DNA of 43,452 bases from an uncultured Prevotella sp. (GCA_900552675.1 USAI01000008.1:1-43452), one strand, 5' to 3'. Shown: positions 24,971-33,758, numbered from the stretch's first letter. Translations and numbers: made by a program. The notes: generated from the letters alone by a model not told the origin.

Positions 24971-25567
24971 ATGAAAGACCCCTTGATAACAAAACGCGAT
25001 GTGGCGCGTGAGCTGGCAAGAAAGTATAGCACCATGACGCATGATGAGCTCGACTTGCTGGAGGATATTCTTGTGCCTATGAAGTTTGCTAAAGGCCAGA
25101 TGGTACTGAACGAAGGCGAGGTGTGTAAAGGCTTCTACTATATTGATCGCGGACTGATGCGACAGTTTTATGAGAAACATGGTAAGGAAGTGACAGAACA
25201 TATTGCTGAAGACCACACCATTGTGATGTGCATTGAGAGCCTCTTTCGCGAGGAACCTACGCGCCTAAAGGTTGAAGCGCTGGAAAACACGGTGGCTTAT
25301 ATGCTGCCTAAAGCCGAGCTGGAACGGGTGGCGCTACACAACGTGAATATACAGATACTGTATCGTAAAATACTGGAAGAGAGCCTGATACAATCGCAGG
25401 TGCATGCTGACCTGGTGCGCTTTGAAACGGCCCTTGACCGCTATAAGCGCTTGTGCAAACTAATGCCTCAGGTGGTGCTGCGAGCTCCGCTGGTGTATAT
25501 TGCCAGCTATCTGCAGATGACGCCCGAAACGCTGTCGCGTGTGCGCGCTTCGTTGCTCAACGAGTGA
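24971..25567 (+). CDS. Crp/Fnr-family transcription regulator
   Basis: The protein has 198 residues. A cyclic-nucleotide-binding-like domain (about 30-120) shows EVCKGFYYIDRGLMRQFYEKHGKEV, followed by a dimerisation helix and a short C-terminal helix-turn-helix (about 160-195, VYIASYLQMTPETLSRVRAS). The pattern TPETLSR is the usual recognition helix of this family. It has none of the clustered cysteines of an oxygen-sensing Fnr, and the nucleotide-binding residues of true Crp are not evident, so its signal is unknown. Such small Crp-like regulators are common in Bacteroidota. It follows lepA on the same strand. Confidence 0.88.
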   Translation: MKDPLITKRDVARELARKYSTMTHDELDLLEDILVPMKFAKGQMVLNEGEVCKGFYYIDRGLMRQFYEKHGKEVTEHIAEDHTIVMCIESLFREEPTRLKVEALENTVAYMLPKAELERVALHNVNIQILYRKILEESLIQSQVHADLVRFETALDRYKRLCKLMPQVVLRAPLVYIASYLQMTPETLSRVRASLLNE

Positions 25568-25624
25568 TGTCAGCCCCTCTCAAAAAGAAAAGAAAGAGAG
25601 AAAACAGAATAAAAACGCACTGAA

Positions 25625-25687
25625 TAAAAAAATCGCCCTGTAAAGATAAAAGCTATATGTGGTATGCTTTTGCCTTTACAGGGCGAT
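25625..25687 (-). terminator. Intrinsic terminator of the yggS operon
   Basis: ATCGCCCTGTAAAG (25632-25645) pairs perfectly with CTTTACAGGGCGAT (25674-25687). Inside it AAAAGC pairs with GCTTTT. A plus-strand A-tract (25626-25632) gives the U-tract on the minus strand. It lies between the convergent Crp/Fnr and yggS genes and may act on both. Confidence 0.88.
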
Positions 25688-25702
25688 GTGTGTTTGCAAT
25701 GT

Positions 25703-26383
25703 TTAATAAACGCGGGGGCCAAAGATGGCGGTGCCTACACGCACGATGGTTGAACGGCAGGCTACGGCAATGGCATAGTCGTGACTCATGCCCCAGCTGC
25801 GCTGGCAGAAGGCATCGTCGGTGGCGAAGTATTGCGCCTTCACCTCGTCAAACAGTTGGGCGCCTTGCTCAAACTCGCGCCGTATCTGTTCTTCATCGTC
25901 GGTGTTTGATGCCATCATCATCAATCCGCAAATGTGCACATTGCTCAGCTGGCGCCACTCGCCATCGGCCAATAGCTGATGAAGAGCAGCGGGCGAAAGG
26001 CCATATTTGGTGGCCTCTTGGGCAATGTGCAGCTCGAGCAACACATTAATGACGCGCTGGTGGGCGGCGGCCTGACGGTTTATCTCGCGCAGCAGCTTCA
26101 GCGAGTCGACAGCCTCTATCATGTGTATGTAGGGGGCTATGTATTTCACCTTGTTGGTTTGCAAATGACCAATGAAATGCCACTTGATGTCTTTGGGCAA
26201 GGCTTCCACCTTTAGTGCCAGCTCTTGCTCGCGACTCTCGCCAAACAATCGTTGTCCGGCATCATAGGCCGCCTGTATGTATTCGGCGGGATGGAATTTG
26301 CTTACGGCCACCAGCTGTACGCCCTCGGGTAACGAGGCGCGCACCGTCTGCAGGCGGGTGGCAACATCGTTTAGTGTGCTCAT
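25703..26383 (-). CDS. yggS: YggS-type PLP homeostasis protein
   Basis: The protein has 226 residues, the normal length. PLP-binding features include VAVSKFHP with the Schiff-base lysine K29, FGESREQE, WHFIGHLQTNKVK, CGLMMMAS and a closing VRVGTAIFG. FGES replaces the more common FGEN. The family binds pyridoxal 5'-phosphate as a single alanine-racemase-like barrel without a catalytic domain and balances vitamin B6 and amino acid pools. It lies 14 bases after the DUF4494-type gene on the same strand, so the two are probably cotranscribed, and a strong terminator follows. Confidence 0.93.
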   Translation of the reverse strand: MSTLNDVATRLQTVRASLPEGVQLVAVSKFHPAEYIQAAYDAGQRLFGESREQELALKVEALPKDIKWHFIGHLQTNKVKYIAPYIHMIEAVDSLKLLREINRQAAAHQRVINVLLELHIAQEATKYGLSPAALHQLLADGEWRQLSNVHICGLMMMASNTDDEEQIRREFEQGAQLFDEVKAQYFATDDAFCQRSWGMSHDYAIAVACRSTIVRVGTAIFGPRVY

Positions 26384-26397
26384 TATGCCTCCTTTTC

Positions 26398-26904
26398 TTA
26401 CTTCTTACCTTCTTCGGCAACCTCATATTCGGGCTTGTCGTTGGGCTCGTTCTTCTTGGTTTGTGGTGCGTGCTCAAACACGTCCATAATTTTTGTTTCT
26501 GTAATGTTGGCAATGATATAGTCGGTGCCAGTGTTCATCACTTGCTCAATGTTTTTCAGTGCGCCATTGAACGAAGCTGCCTGTACCAGGAAGGTAGAGG
26601 CGCTACGCTTCTCTTTGCCTGTCTTCTCGTCAACGATGGGGAACACGAGTTTAGCCTTGTACCATTTGTCGTCGTTCTCGCCATCGCTGAAGAAAATCTC
26701 GCCATAAGCCGCGGGAGTGATGTTTTTCACTTTAAACTCGCCAGTGGCGTAAGGCGCCATCTCGCGGTTGATAACCTCTTCAGCCTCGCCAAAGGTGTAG
26801 GCGTCTACTACGTAGGTCTCGGTTACCATCTTCTGCATGCCCTCGTCTGTCTGACGTTCATATCTTACTGATGCTTCAAACCATGTTGCGGTAATTGTTC
26901 TCAT
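26398..26904 (-). CDS. DUF4494-type small cytoplasmic protein, function unknown
   Basis: The protein has 168 residues with no signal peptide or membrane segment. It has the pattern I associate with the Bacteroidota-only DUF4494 family: ATWFEASVRYERQTDEGMQK at the N-terminus, ETYVVDAYTFGEAEEVINRE, and DKWYKAKLVFPIVDEKTGKE with a later repeat-like helix (FNGALKNIEQVM). The last 25 residues are acidic and low in complexity (NEPNDKPEYEVAEEGKK). Its function is unknown. It is the first gene of the pair with yggS, 14 bases apart. The family name is from memory and was not searched. Confidence 0.75.
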   Translation of the reverse strand: MRTITATWFEASVRYERQTDEGMQKMVTETYVVDAYTFGEAEEVINREMAPYATGEFKVKNITPAAYGEIFFSDGENDDKWYKAKLVFPIVDEKTGKEKRSASTFLVQAASFNGALKNIEQVMNTGTDYIIANITETKIMDVFEHAPQTKKNEPNDKPEYEVAEEGKK

Positions 26905-27141
26905 AATCTTTTTTTTATATGTATTGTTGTGTTAATTATTATCTTTTTTTCTTGGTGTTTGTGATGGCGCTGGGGGCGGCTGCCACGGCGGCGCTGGGAA
27001 TGGCTGCCACGGCGGTGGTGAGGGGGTGGCTGGCCATTCGGAACGGCAAAAGTACAAATTTCTTGCGACATACAACGGCTTTTCAGATGTAAATATTTTT
27101 AAAATGTAGCCATCAAGAGGGTAAAAAGGATGCCATTTTGT

Positions 27142-27173
27142 TTTGCTATGCGCGTATTTTACACTAACTTTGC
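27142..27173 (+). promoter_or_regulatory. Promoter of the aminotransferase gene
   Basis: TTTG (27142-27145), 19 bases, then TAACTTTG (27165-27172): a full consensus Bacteroidota promoter. It fixes the start at the ATG at 27202 rather than the longer in-frame reading from 27130, which begins upstream of the promoter. Confidence 0.75.
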
Positions 27174-27201
27174 ACTTCGTAACCAAGAAGAAAAAAGTAT
27201 T

Positions 27202-28410
27202 ATGCCAGAGATTTCGGTACGCGGGCTTGAGATGCCTGAGTCGCCCATCAGAAAGTTGGCACCGCTGGCTGCCGACGCAAAGAAACGCGGGGTGAAAGTA
27301 TATCATCTAAATATTGGACAGCCCGACCTGCCCACACCTCAAGTGGGCCTTGATGCATTGAAACATATTGACCGCAATATATTAGAGTATTCGCCCTCAC
27401 AAGGCTATCTGTCGTATAGACAGAAGCTGGTCGACTACTATAAAAAGTATAATATTATGGTGACGGCCGACGATATCATCATTACGTCGGGCGGATCAGA
27501 GGCTGTGCTCTTCGCCTTTATGTCGTGTTTGAACCCTGGCGACGAGATTATTGTGCCCGAACCTGCTTATGCCAACTATATGGCCTTTGCTATATCGGCG
27601 GGCGCCAAGATACGCACCATTGCTACTACCATTGAAGAGGGCTTCTCGTTGCCAAAGGTTGAAAAGTTTGAGGAACTTATCAACGAGCGCACACGCGCCA
27701 TCATGATTTGTAACCCTAACAACCCTACGGGCTATCTGTACACACGCCGTGAGATGAACCAGATACGCGACCTGGTGAAGAAGTATGACCTATACTTGTT
27801 CTCTGACGAGGTGTATCGCGAATATATCTATACGGGGTCGCCCTATATCAGCGCTTGCCACCTTGAGGGCATTGAGGATAACGTGATATTGATCGACTCG
27901 GTGTCGAAACGTTATAGCGAGTGTGGTATTAGAGTGGGGGCGCTCATCACTAAAAATAAAGAGGTGCGCGCAGCAGTAATGAAGTTTTGTCAGGCTCGCC
28001 TCTCGCCACCCCTCATCGGACAGATTGTGGCCGAGGCATCGCTCGACGCCCCTGAAGAATATTATCGCGATGTGTATGACGAATATGTAGAGCGCCGTAA
28101 GTGCTTGATTGACGGGCTGAATCGCATACCAGGCGTTTACTCGCCCATACCCATGGGTGCCTTCTATACCGTGGCACAGCTACCTGTCGACGATGCCGAG
28201 AAGTTCTGTCGCTGGTGTCTGGAGTCGTTCAACTATGAAGGCGAAACTGTGATGATGGCGCCTGCCTCGGGCTTCTATACCACGCCTGGCGCTGGCATTA
28301 ATCAGGTGCGCATTGCCTATGTGCTGAAGAAGGAAGACCTTGAGCGTGCATTGGTGGTGCTGCGCAAAGCGCTGGAACAGTATCCTGGTAAGGTGACGAC
28401 CGAAAATTGA
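27202..28410 (+). CDS. PLP-dependent aminotransferase, class I/II
   Basis: The protein has 402 residues from the chosen start, which follows a consensus promoter; a longer reading adds 24 residues and would begin before the promoter. Fold-type I features are clear: NIGQPDLPTPQ near the N-terminus, ITSGGSEAVLFAF, CNPNNPTGYLYTRREM, LFSDEVYREYIY and SVSKRYSECGIRVG with the PLP lysine. The conserved arginine near the C-terminus is in QVRIAYVLKKEDL. The substrate cannot be set from sequence; aspartate- or aromatic-type transamination is likely. The permease gene begins 11 bases after the stop, so the two are probably cotranscribed. Confidence 0.92.
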   Translation: MPEISVRGLEMPESPIRKLAPLAADAKKRGVKVYHLNIGQPDLPTPQVGLDALKHIDRNILEYSPSQGYLSYRQKLVDYYKKYNIMVTADDIIITSGGSEAVLFAFMSCLNPGDEIIVPEPAYANYMAFAISAGAKIRTIATTIEEGFSLPKVEKFEELINERTRAIMICNPNNPTGYLYTRREMNQIRDLVKKYDLYLFSDEVYREYIYTGSPYISACHLEGIEDNVILIDSVSKRYSECGIRVGALITKNKEVRAAVMKFCQARLSPPLIGQIVAEASLDAPEEYYRDVYDEYVERRKCLIDGLNRIPGVYSPIPMGAFYTVAQLPVDDAEKFCRWCLESFNYEGETVMMAPASGFYTTPGAGINQVRIAYVLKKEDLERALVVLRKALEQYPGKVTTEN

Positions 28411-28421
28411 TAACAAGAACA

Positions 28422-29669
28422 ATGAACGTACCCTATTTTTTGGCTCGGCGCATCTATGCCGATAACGACAATCAGAAAAAAGTGTCAAGGCCCGCTGTGC
28501 GTATCGCCATCATTGGCGTGGCCGTGGGATTGGCTGTGATGATTGTAAGCGTGTGTGTGGTGCTGGGCTTCAAACATGCCATACGCGATAAGGTGGTAGG
28601 ATTTGGTAGCCATATTCAGGTGGCCGAATTCTCGATGTTGCAACAAGGCACTGATAGCCCTATCGAGGTTGACGACTCGGTGATGAACGTGCTGCAACAC
28701 ATTGAGGGCGTGAAGCATGTGCAACGCTTTGCCATGAAACAGGGTATCTTAAAAACTGATTCCGACTTTCTGGGCGTGGCCTTTAAGGGTGTAGGGCCTG
28801 AATTCGATTCTACCTTCATTCATCAACATCTGTTGGAGGGCGTGGTGCCGAAGTTTAGCGACAAAAGCAGTGGCAATAAGATATTGGTGTCGAAGGTGAT
28901 GGCCGACAAACTAAAGCTAACCTGCGGTAGCCGTATCTTTGCCTATTTTATTGACGATAGTGGGGTGCGCACACGCCGTTTTACCATTGCTGGCATCTAC
29001 CAAACAAATCTTACACAATATGATAATGTGATGTGCTATGTCGACTTGTACACGGCTGTGAAACTGAATGGCTGGCAAGAAGATATGGCATCGGGGGCCG
29101 AACTGCAAGTTGACCACTTTGATAAGCTGGACGAGGTGGAAAACCGCGTGGTAAAACTGGTGAACCGCACAACCGATAAGTATGGCAATACCTATTCGTC
29201 GAAAACAATAAAAGAATTGAGTCCACAGATATTCTCTTGGCTCGACTTGCTCGACCTGAATGTTTGGATTATTCTCATCATTATGATGGCCGTGGCTGCC
29301 GTAACAATGATATCGGGCTTGCTAATCATTATTCTTGAACGCACACAAATGATTGGACTGATGAAGGCGTTGGGAGCACGAAACCCTATGGTGCGTCACA
29401 CCTTCATGTGGTTTGCTGCCTTCATCATTGGGCGCGGATTGCTATGGGGAAATATGATAGCGCTGGCATTGGTGGCCTTGCAATATTTTACGGGTATCGT
29501 AAAGCTCGACCCCGCTACATATTATGTAAGTAGTGTGCCTGTTGAGGTGAATGTGCTGTTTGTAGTGCTGCTTAATATTGGCACCTTGCTTATTAGCTTG
29601 TTGGTGCTGATTGGCCCCAGCTTCCTCATCTCACACATCCATCCAGCCAAGACGATGACCTACGAATAG
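28422..29669 (+). CDS. LolC/LolE-like FtsX-family permease
   Basis: The protein has 415 residues from the ATG at 28422; an earlier TTG overlaps the previous stop codon and is less likely. One N-terminal membrane helix (about 28-50, IAIIGVAVGLAVMIVSVCVVLGF), a large periplasmic domain (about 60-270), and three C-terminal helices (about 275-300, 320-350 and 375-400) form the layout of lipoprotein-release permeases. ALGARNPMVRHTF in the loop after the second helix is the FtsX family coupling region. It would extract lipoproteins from the inner membrane with a LolD-type ATPase, which is not in this window. It is probably in an operon with the aminotransferase. Confidence 0.88.
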   Translation: MNVPYFLARRIYADNDNQKKVSRPAVRIAIIGVAVGLAVMIVSVCVVLGFKHAIRDKVVGFGSHIQVAEFSMLQQGTDSPIEVDDSVMNVLQHIEGVKHVQRFAMKQGILKTDSDFLGVAFKGVGPEFDSTFIHQHLLEGVVPKFSDKSSGNKILVSKVMADKLKLTCGSRIFAYFIDDSGVRTRRFTIAGIYQTNLTQYDNVMCYVDLYTAVKLNGWQEDMASGAELQVDHFDKLDEVENRVVKLVNRTTDKYGNTYSSKTIKELSPQIFSWLDLLDLNVWIILIIMMAVAAVTMISGLLIIILERTQMIGLMKALGARNPMVRHTFMWFAAFIIGRGLLWGNMIALALVALQYFTGIVKLDPATYYVSSVPVEVNVLFVVLLNIGTLLISLLVLIGPSFLISHIHPAKTMTYE

Positions 29670-29797
29670 GATTATTGGGGGCTGACAGTTGATGTATTTA
29701 ATAAATAACTGAGCAGTCGTATGATATATGTAATAAATATTTAACAATACATACATGTCTATTTAGATAATATAACCATAATCATAAAACTGAAATG

Positions 29798-29838
29798 GGG
29801 CAAAAACTTTACGCTTATTGGAGTTTTTGCCCTCTTTT
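29798..29838 (+). terminator. Intrinsic terminator upstream of the first acyl-CoA ligase
   Basis: GGGCAAAAACT (29798-29808) pairs perfectly with AGTTTTTGCCC (29822-29832), followed by TCTTTTGT. It ends the aminotransferase/permease transcript before the next promoter. Confidence 0.75.
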
Positions 29839-29891
29839 GTATCTCTATTTCCACTAATTATGCAATAGAAAAGAAAATATTGCACAAAACT

Positions 29892-29924
29892 TTTGGAAAT
29901 GCGCAGCAAACATCGTATCTTTGC
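29892..29924 (+). promoter_or_regulatory. Promoter of the first acyl-CoA ligase
   Basis: TTTG (29892-29895), 20 bases, then TATCTTTG (29916-29923), an exact consensus pair. It excludes start codons at 29893 and 29899 and supports the ATG at 29947. Confidence 0.8.
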
Positions 29925-29946
29925 ACAGAATTTTGATGAATGTGCA

Positions 29947-31617
29947 ATGGAACAAATACCAAGTTTCAATTCTTATATAGAAAAAAGCATTATTGCCAAT
30001 TGGGAGCAAGACTCCCTCACCGACTTTAAAGGTGCTACGTTACAATTTCATGATGTGGCACGAAAAATTGAAAAGCTGCATATCGTGTTTGAGAACAGCG
30101 GAGTAAAGGTGGGTGATAAAATTGCTTTATGCGGACGTAATAGCAGTCACTGGGCGGTGGCTTTCTTAGCTGTACTTACCTATGGCGCTGTAGCTGTGCC
30201 TGTACAGCACGAGTTTACCCCAGAACAAATATATAATATTGTAAACCACAGCGATGCCAAACTGTTGTTTGTAGACGATGTGGTGGCCACTACTATCAAT
30301 GCTGACGAGATGCCAGCACTGGAGGGTGTGGTGTATCTTCCTGATTTTTCTTTGTTGGTGTCGCGTTCTGAAACGTTGACGTATGCGCGTGAGCACCTGA
30401 ATGAAATATTTGGTAAACGTTATCCCAAATATTTTAGAAAAGAGCATGTGCACTATTATCGTGAGCAAAGCCCCGACGAGTTGGCCATCATCAACTATAC
30501 CAGTGGCACCACTGGCTTTTCAAAAGGTGTGATGTTGCCTTATCGAGCTCTGTGGGGCAACCTCGATTATGTATTGAACAACCTTTCTCCACACGTTAAG
30601 AAGGGCACCAATATCGTTAGCATCTTGCCCATGGCACACATGTACGGTATGATGGTTGAGTTTATGTTCGGATTTATTAACGGCAACCATCTCTTCTATC
30701 TTACACGTCTGCCCTCTCCTTCACTTATCGCACAAGCCTTTGCCGAGATTAAACCCTCGCTTATTGTTGCTGTGCCATTGATAATAGAGAAAATTGTGCG
30801 CAAGAAGGTGTTTACCTATACACAAAACAATAGGGTGCGCTTGCTCATGAATATGCCGCTTATCAATAAAAAAATTAAGCAAAAGCTGCGCGATATGGTG
30901 GCTGGCGTGTTCGGTGGTAATATGTTTGAAATAATCACAGGCGGAGCAGCACTGAACAAAGAGGTAGAGCAGTTCTTGAACAGCATCGACTTCCCCATCA
31001 CGGTAGGCTATGGCGCCACTGAAACGGCTCCGCTGATATCTTTCAGTAACCGTGACCAATATTTGCCTGGCTCTTGCGGTACCGTGGTCGACCACATGGA
31101 GGTTAAGATTGCCAGCAATGATCCTGAAAACGTGCCTGGCGAAATTATGGCTCGCGGCTTGAACACTATGCTGGGCTATTATAAAAACGAAGTAGCCACG
31201 CGTGAAGTGCTCGACGAAGAGGGATGGTATCATACTGGAGACCTCGGCACAATGTCGGCTGATGGCCATCTGTATATTCGCGGACGTATTAAAAATATGT
31301 TGTTGGGATCGAACGGACAAAATGTTTACCCTGAGGAGATTGAAGATAAACTCAACTCGCTGGCTATGGTGAACGAAAGCTTGATTGTTCAGAAAGGTGA
31401 ACAACTTATAGGGCTGGTTTATCCTGATGTGGATGAAGCACAGCAAATGGGCTTTAACGACGAAGATTTGAATAACATTATGGAGCAAAATCGTTTGCAA
31501 CTGAACGCTATGTTGCCTCCGTTCTGTAAGATATCTGAAATTCGTCTGCATCCAGAAGAGTTTGTAAAAACACCGAAGAAGAGCATTAAGCGTTATCTGT
31601 ATAAAGATATCGTTTGA
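29947..31617 (+). CDS. Long-chain acyl-CoA ligase-like AMP-binding protein (first tandem copy)
   Basis: The protein has 556 residues from the ATG at 29947; earlier in-frame starts overlap the promoter. Adenylating-enzyme motifs are present: NYTSGTTGFSKGVM (about 183-195), GYGATETAP, GWYHTGDLG, and KTPKKSIKRYLY at the end with the candidate catalytic lysine. It would activate fatty acids to acyl-AMP and then acyl-CoA, though acyl-ACP ligase activity cannot be excluded. It is strictly paralogous to the next gene: the same length, and matching motifs throughout, starting from DFKGATLQ.HDVARKIEKLH. It has its own promoter and is preceded by a terminator. A 30-base repeat begins in its last codons. 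Confidence 0.92.
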   Translation: MEQIPSFNSYIEKSIIANWEQDSLTDFKGATLQFHDVARKIEKLHIVFENSGVKVGDKIALCGRNSSHWAVAFLAVLTYGAVAVPVQHEFTPEQIYNIVNHSDAKLLFVDDVVATTINADEMPALEGVVYLPDFSLLVSRSETLTYAREHLNEIFGKRYPKYFRKEHVHYYREQSPDELAIINYTSGTTGFSKGVMLPYRALWGNLDYVLNNLSPHVKKGTNIVSILPMAHMYGMMVEFMFGFINGNHLFYLTRLPSPSLIAQAFAEIKPSLIVAVPLIIEKIVRKKVFTYTQNNRVRLLMNMPLINKKIKQKLRDMVAGVFGGNMFEIITGGAALNKEVEQFLNSIDFPITVGYGATETAPLISFSNRDQYLPGSCGTVVDHMEVKIASNDPENVPGEIMARGLNTMLGYYKNEVATREVLDEEGWYHTGDLGTMSADGHLYIRGRIKNMLLGSNGQNVYPEEIEDKLNSLAMVNESLIVQKGEQLIGLVYPDVDEAQQMGFNDEDLNNIMEQNRLQLNAMLPPFCKISEIRLHPEEFVKTPKKSIKRYLYKDIV

Positions 31618-31680
31618 TAGTCTCACCATAGGGTCGGCTTTGTTTGATATTCTCACTAAAGACGTATCTTTGTTTGATAT
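31613..31680 (+). repeat. 30-bp tandem repeat carrying the promoter of the second acyl-CoA ligase
   Basis: TTTGATA(G/T)TCTCAC starts at 31613 and 31643, and TTTGATAT recurs at 31673: a strict 30-base period. The first unit overlaps the stop codon of the first ligase. The second unit supplies a promoter: TTTG (31643-31646), 18 bases, TATCTTTG (31665-31672). This implies a leader of about 235 nt before the second ligase gene. Confidence 0.7.
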
Positions 31681-31914
31681 AAATGATGTATAACACTGTT
31701 TGCCGAAAATAACACCAAGCAGTGTTTATAAAACAGAAAAAGGGAAAATAGACATAACGACAACCAATAGGGATATGTCAATAATTTGCCTTGATATCTG
31801 CTAAATAACTATGTACGAATAAGAAAAAACAGCTGCTGCACTTGCAACCTTGTCTCCCTTTCAAGACATTCTCGTATTCGAAGAGCAAGCGCATAGGCAC
31901 AAGACGATAAAGAG
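31673..31914 (+). other. Long leader of the second acyl-CoA ligase
   Basis: About 235 nt lie between the promoter and the start codon at 31915. A hairpin with AACACTG (31692-31698) and CAGTGTT (31720-31726) is visible. I recognise no riboswitch, terminator or small gene. Confidence 0.4.
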
Positions 31915-33585
31915 ATGGAAATTCAGAGTTTCAACGAGCTCATAGAAAAGAGCATCATCAGTAATTGGGATAGCGATGCCCTCACCGACTTTAAAGGCGC
32001 TACCCTGCAGTATCATGATGTAGCAAGAAAAATTGAGAAGCTGCACATCATGTTTGAAAACAGTGGAGTGCAATCAGGTGACAAAATTGCTCTGTGCGGA
32101 CGCAATAGTGCCTGTTGGGCTGTAGCTTTCTTGGCAACGCTCACCTATGGTGCCGTGGCAGTGCCTATTCTGCACGAGTTTACCGCTGACCAAATTCATA
32201 ACATCGTAAACCACAGTGAAGCAAAACTGCTGTTCGTGGGCGATGTGGTGGCCACTGTGATTGATGCTACAAAGATGCCACACCTTGAAGGCATTATATA
32301 CATTCCCGATTATTCGTTGGTGGTGTCGCGTACTGATAAACTGACGTATGCACGTGAGCATCTGAACGAATTGTTTGGAAAGAAATTCCCCAAGTATTTC
32401 CGCAAAGAACATGTGCACTATCGTCGCGAAAATAATATGAACGACTTAGCGCTCATCAACTATACCAGTGGCACAACGGGCTTCTCGAAAGGTGTGATGA
32501 TACCTTATCGTGCCTTGTGGAGCAACTACGACTTTGCCATGAAGGTGATGGGCAGCAAGGTAAAGCGTGGCGCCAGTGTTATCAGCATCTTGCCCATGGC
32601 ACATATGTATGGCATGTCGTTCGAGTTCTTGTTCGAATTCTTGTACGGTTGCCATGTGTTCTATCTCACCCGTGTGCCCAGCCCAGCTATCATTGCTCAG
32701 GCTTTTGCCGAGGTTCAGCCCGCGATCATTATTGCTGTGCCATTGGTGATAGAGAAGATTATCCGCAAGAAAGTATTCCCCAAGATACAGAACAACCGTA
32801 TGCGCTTGCTGCTTAATATGCCTGTGGTGAACCGCAAGGTAAACCATAAGATATGCGAGCAAGTGAAGAACGCCTTTGGCGGAAAATTCTATGAGATTAT
32901 TGTTGGAGGTGCTGCCTTTAACCAAGAGGTAGAGCAGTTCTTGCAGCAAATAGGGTTCCCCTACACCGTAGGCTATGGCGCTACCGAGTGTGCTCCTATC
33001 ATCTGTTATGCCGACTATACCGAGTTTGTGCCTGGCTCTTGTGGCAAGGCTGTGGTAAATATGGAGGTGAAGATTGATAGTCCTGATCCCGAGAATGTGC
33101 CGGGCGAAATCTTGGCGCGTGGTATGAACGTAATGTTGGGCTACTATAAGAACGAGGAGGCCACCCGCACCACGCTCGATGCTGAAGGTTGGTATCACAC
33201 TGGCGACCTTGGCACCATGGATGCTAATGGCAACGTGTTTATCAAGGGCCGTTCAAAGAATATGCTGTTGGGCGCCAACGGACAGAATATCTATCCCGAA
33301 GAAATAGAAGATAAACTCAACTCAATGGCAATGGTCAGCGAGAGTATCGTTATTCAGAAGGGTGATAAGTTGGTAGGCCTTGTGCATCCCGATTATGACG
33401 AGGCAAAGACCATGAACCTTACCAACGACGATCTTCAGGAAGTGATGGAGCAGAACCGTCAGGAGTTGAACGCTGTAATGCCCGCTTACTGCAAGCTGTC
33501 GGCCATCCGTATTCAGGAAGAAGAGTTTGAAAAGACACCGAAGAAGAGCATCAAACGCTATCTTTACCAAAACGCTGAAGTGTAA
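31915..33585 (+). CDS. Long-chain acyl-CoA ligase-like AMP-binding protein (second tandem copy)
   Basis: The protein has 556 residues, equal in length to the preceding paralogue and similar throughout, so the pair arose by tandem duplication. Motifs are intact: YTSGTTGFSKGVM, GYGATECAP, GWYHTGDLG and EKTPKKSIKRYLY. Differences cluster in the middle, for example FEFLYGCHVFYLTRVPSP against FGFINGNHLFYLTRLPSP, where the acyl pocket may lie, which hints at different substrates. It would form acyl-CoA from free fatty acids in the cytoplasm. It has its own promoter in a 30-base repeat and a leader of about 235 nt. Just past its stop, the 3' end of the gene is partly duplicated. Confidence 0.92.
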   Translation: MEIQSFNELIEKSIISNWDSDALTDFKGATLQYHDVARKIEKLHIMFENSGVQSGDKIALCGRNSACWAVAFLATLTYGAVAVPILHEFTADQIHNIVNHSEAKLLFVGDVVATVIDATKMPHLEGIIYIPDYSLVVSRTDKLTYAREHLNELFGKKFPKYFRKEHVHYRRENNMNDLALINYTSGTTGFSKGVMIPYRALWSNYDFAMKVMGSKVKRGASVISILPMAHMYGMSFEFLFEFLYGCHVFYLTRVPSPAIIAQAFAEVQPAIIIAVPLVIEKIIRKKVFPKIQNNRMRLLLNMPVVNRKVNHKICEQVKNAFGGKFYEIIVGGAAFNQEVEQFLQQIGFPYTVGYGATECAPIICYADYTEFVPGSCGKAVVNMEVKIDSPDPENVPGEILARGMNVMLGYYKNEEATRTTLDAEGWYHTGDLGTMDANGNVFIKGRSKNMLLGANGQNIYPEEIEDKLNSMAMVSESIVIQKGDKLVGLVHPDYDEAKTMNLTNDDLQEVMEQNRQELNAVMPAYCKLSAIRIQEEEFEKTPKKSIKRYLYQNAEV

Positions 33586-33684
33586 TGATATAATTATAGA
33601 TAGTTATTTATATAACAAAGCCAGCATTTTAACCAAAACGCTGAAGTGTAGTTGTAGATAGCTGTTTACATAATAAAGCCAGCA
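33566..33684 (+). repeat. Duplicated 3' end of the second acyl-CoA ligase gene
   Basis: The sequence ACCAAAACGCTGAAGTGTA occurs at 33566-33584, containing the last codons, and again at 33632-33650. Each copy is followed by a related AGATAG..TTTA.ATAA.AAAGCCAGCA block ending at 33626 and 33684. The copies differ by an 8-base length change and scattered substitutions. Confidence 0.85.
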
Positions 33685-33735
33685 ATAAGTAGGTTTATAA
33701 CATTTTGTTTATACCACTTATTACTGGCTTTTTTA
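33676..33735 (+). terminator. Intrinsic terminator after the second acyl-CoA ligase
   Basis: AAGCCAG.AATAAGT at 33676-33690 pairs with ACTTATT.CTGGCTT at 33716-33730, and the stem extends inward with GG/CC and TATAA-type pairs. A run of T residues ends it (33729-33734). The left arm is part of the duplicated block described at 33566-33684. Confidence 0.85.
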
Positions 33736-33758
33736 TTTCTCGTATTTCTGTTATTGCC

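Noticed and set aside
26932..27306. Minus-strand reading frame with a proline-rich end
   Set aside because: It crosses the aminotransferase promoter and start, and the proline-rich part is only the translation of a GC-rich repeat; no domain is visible.
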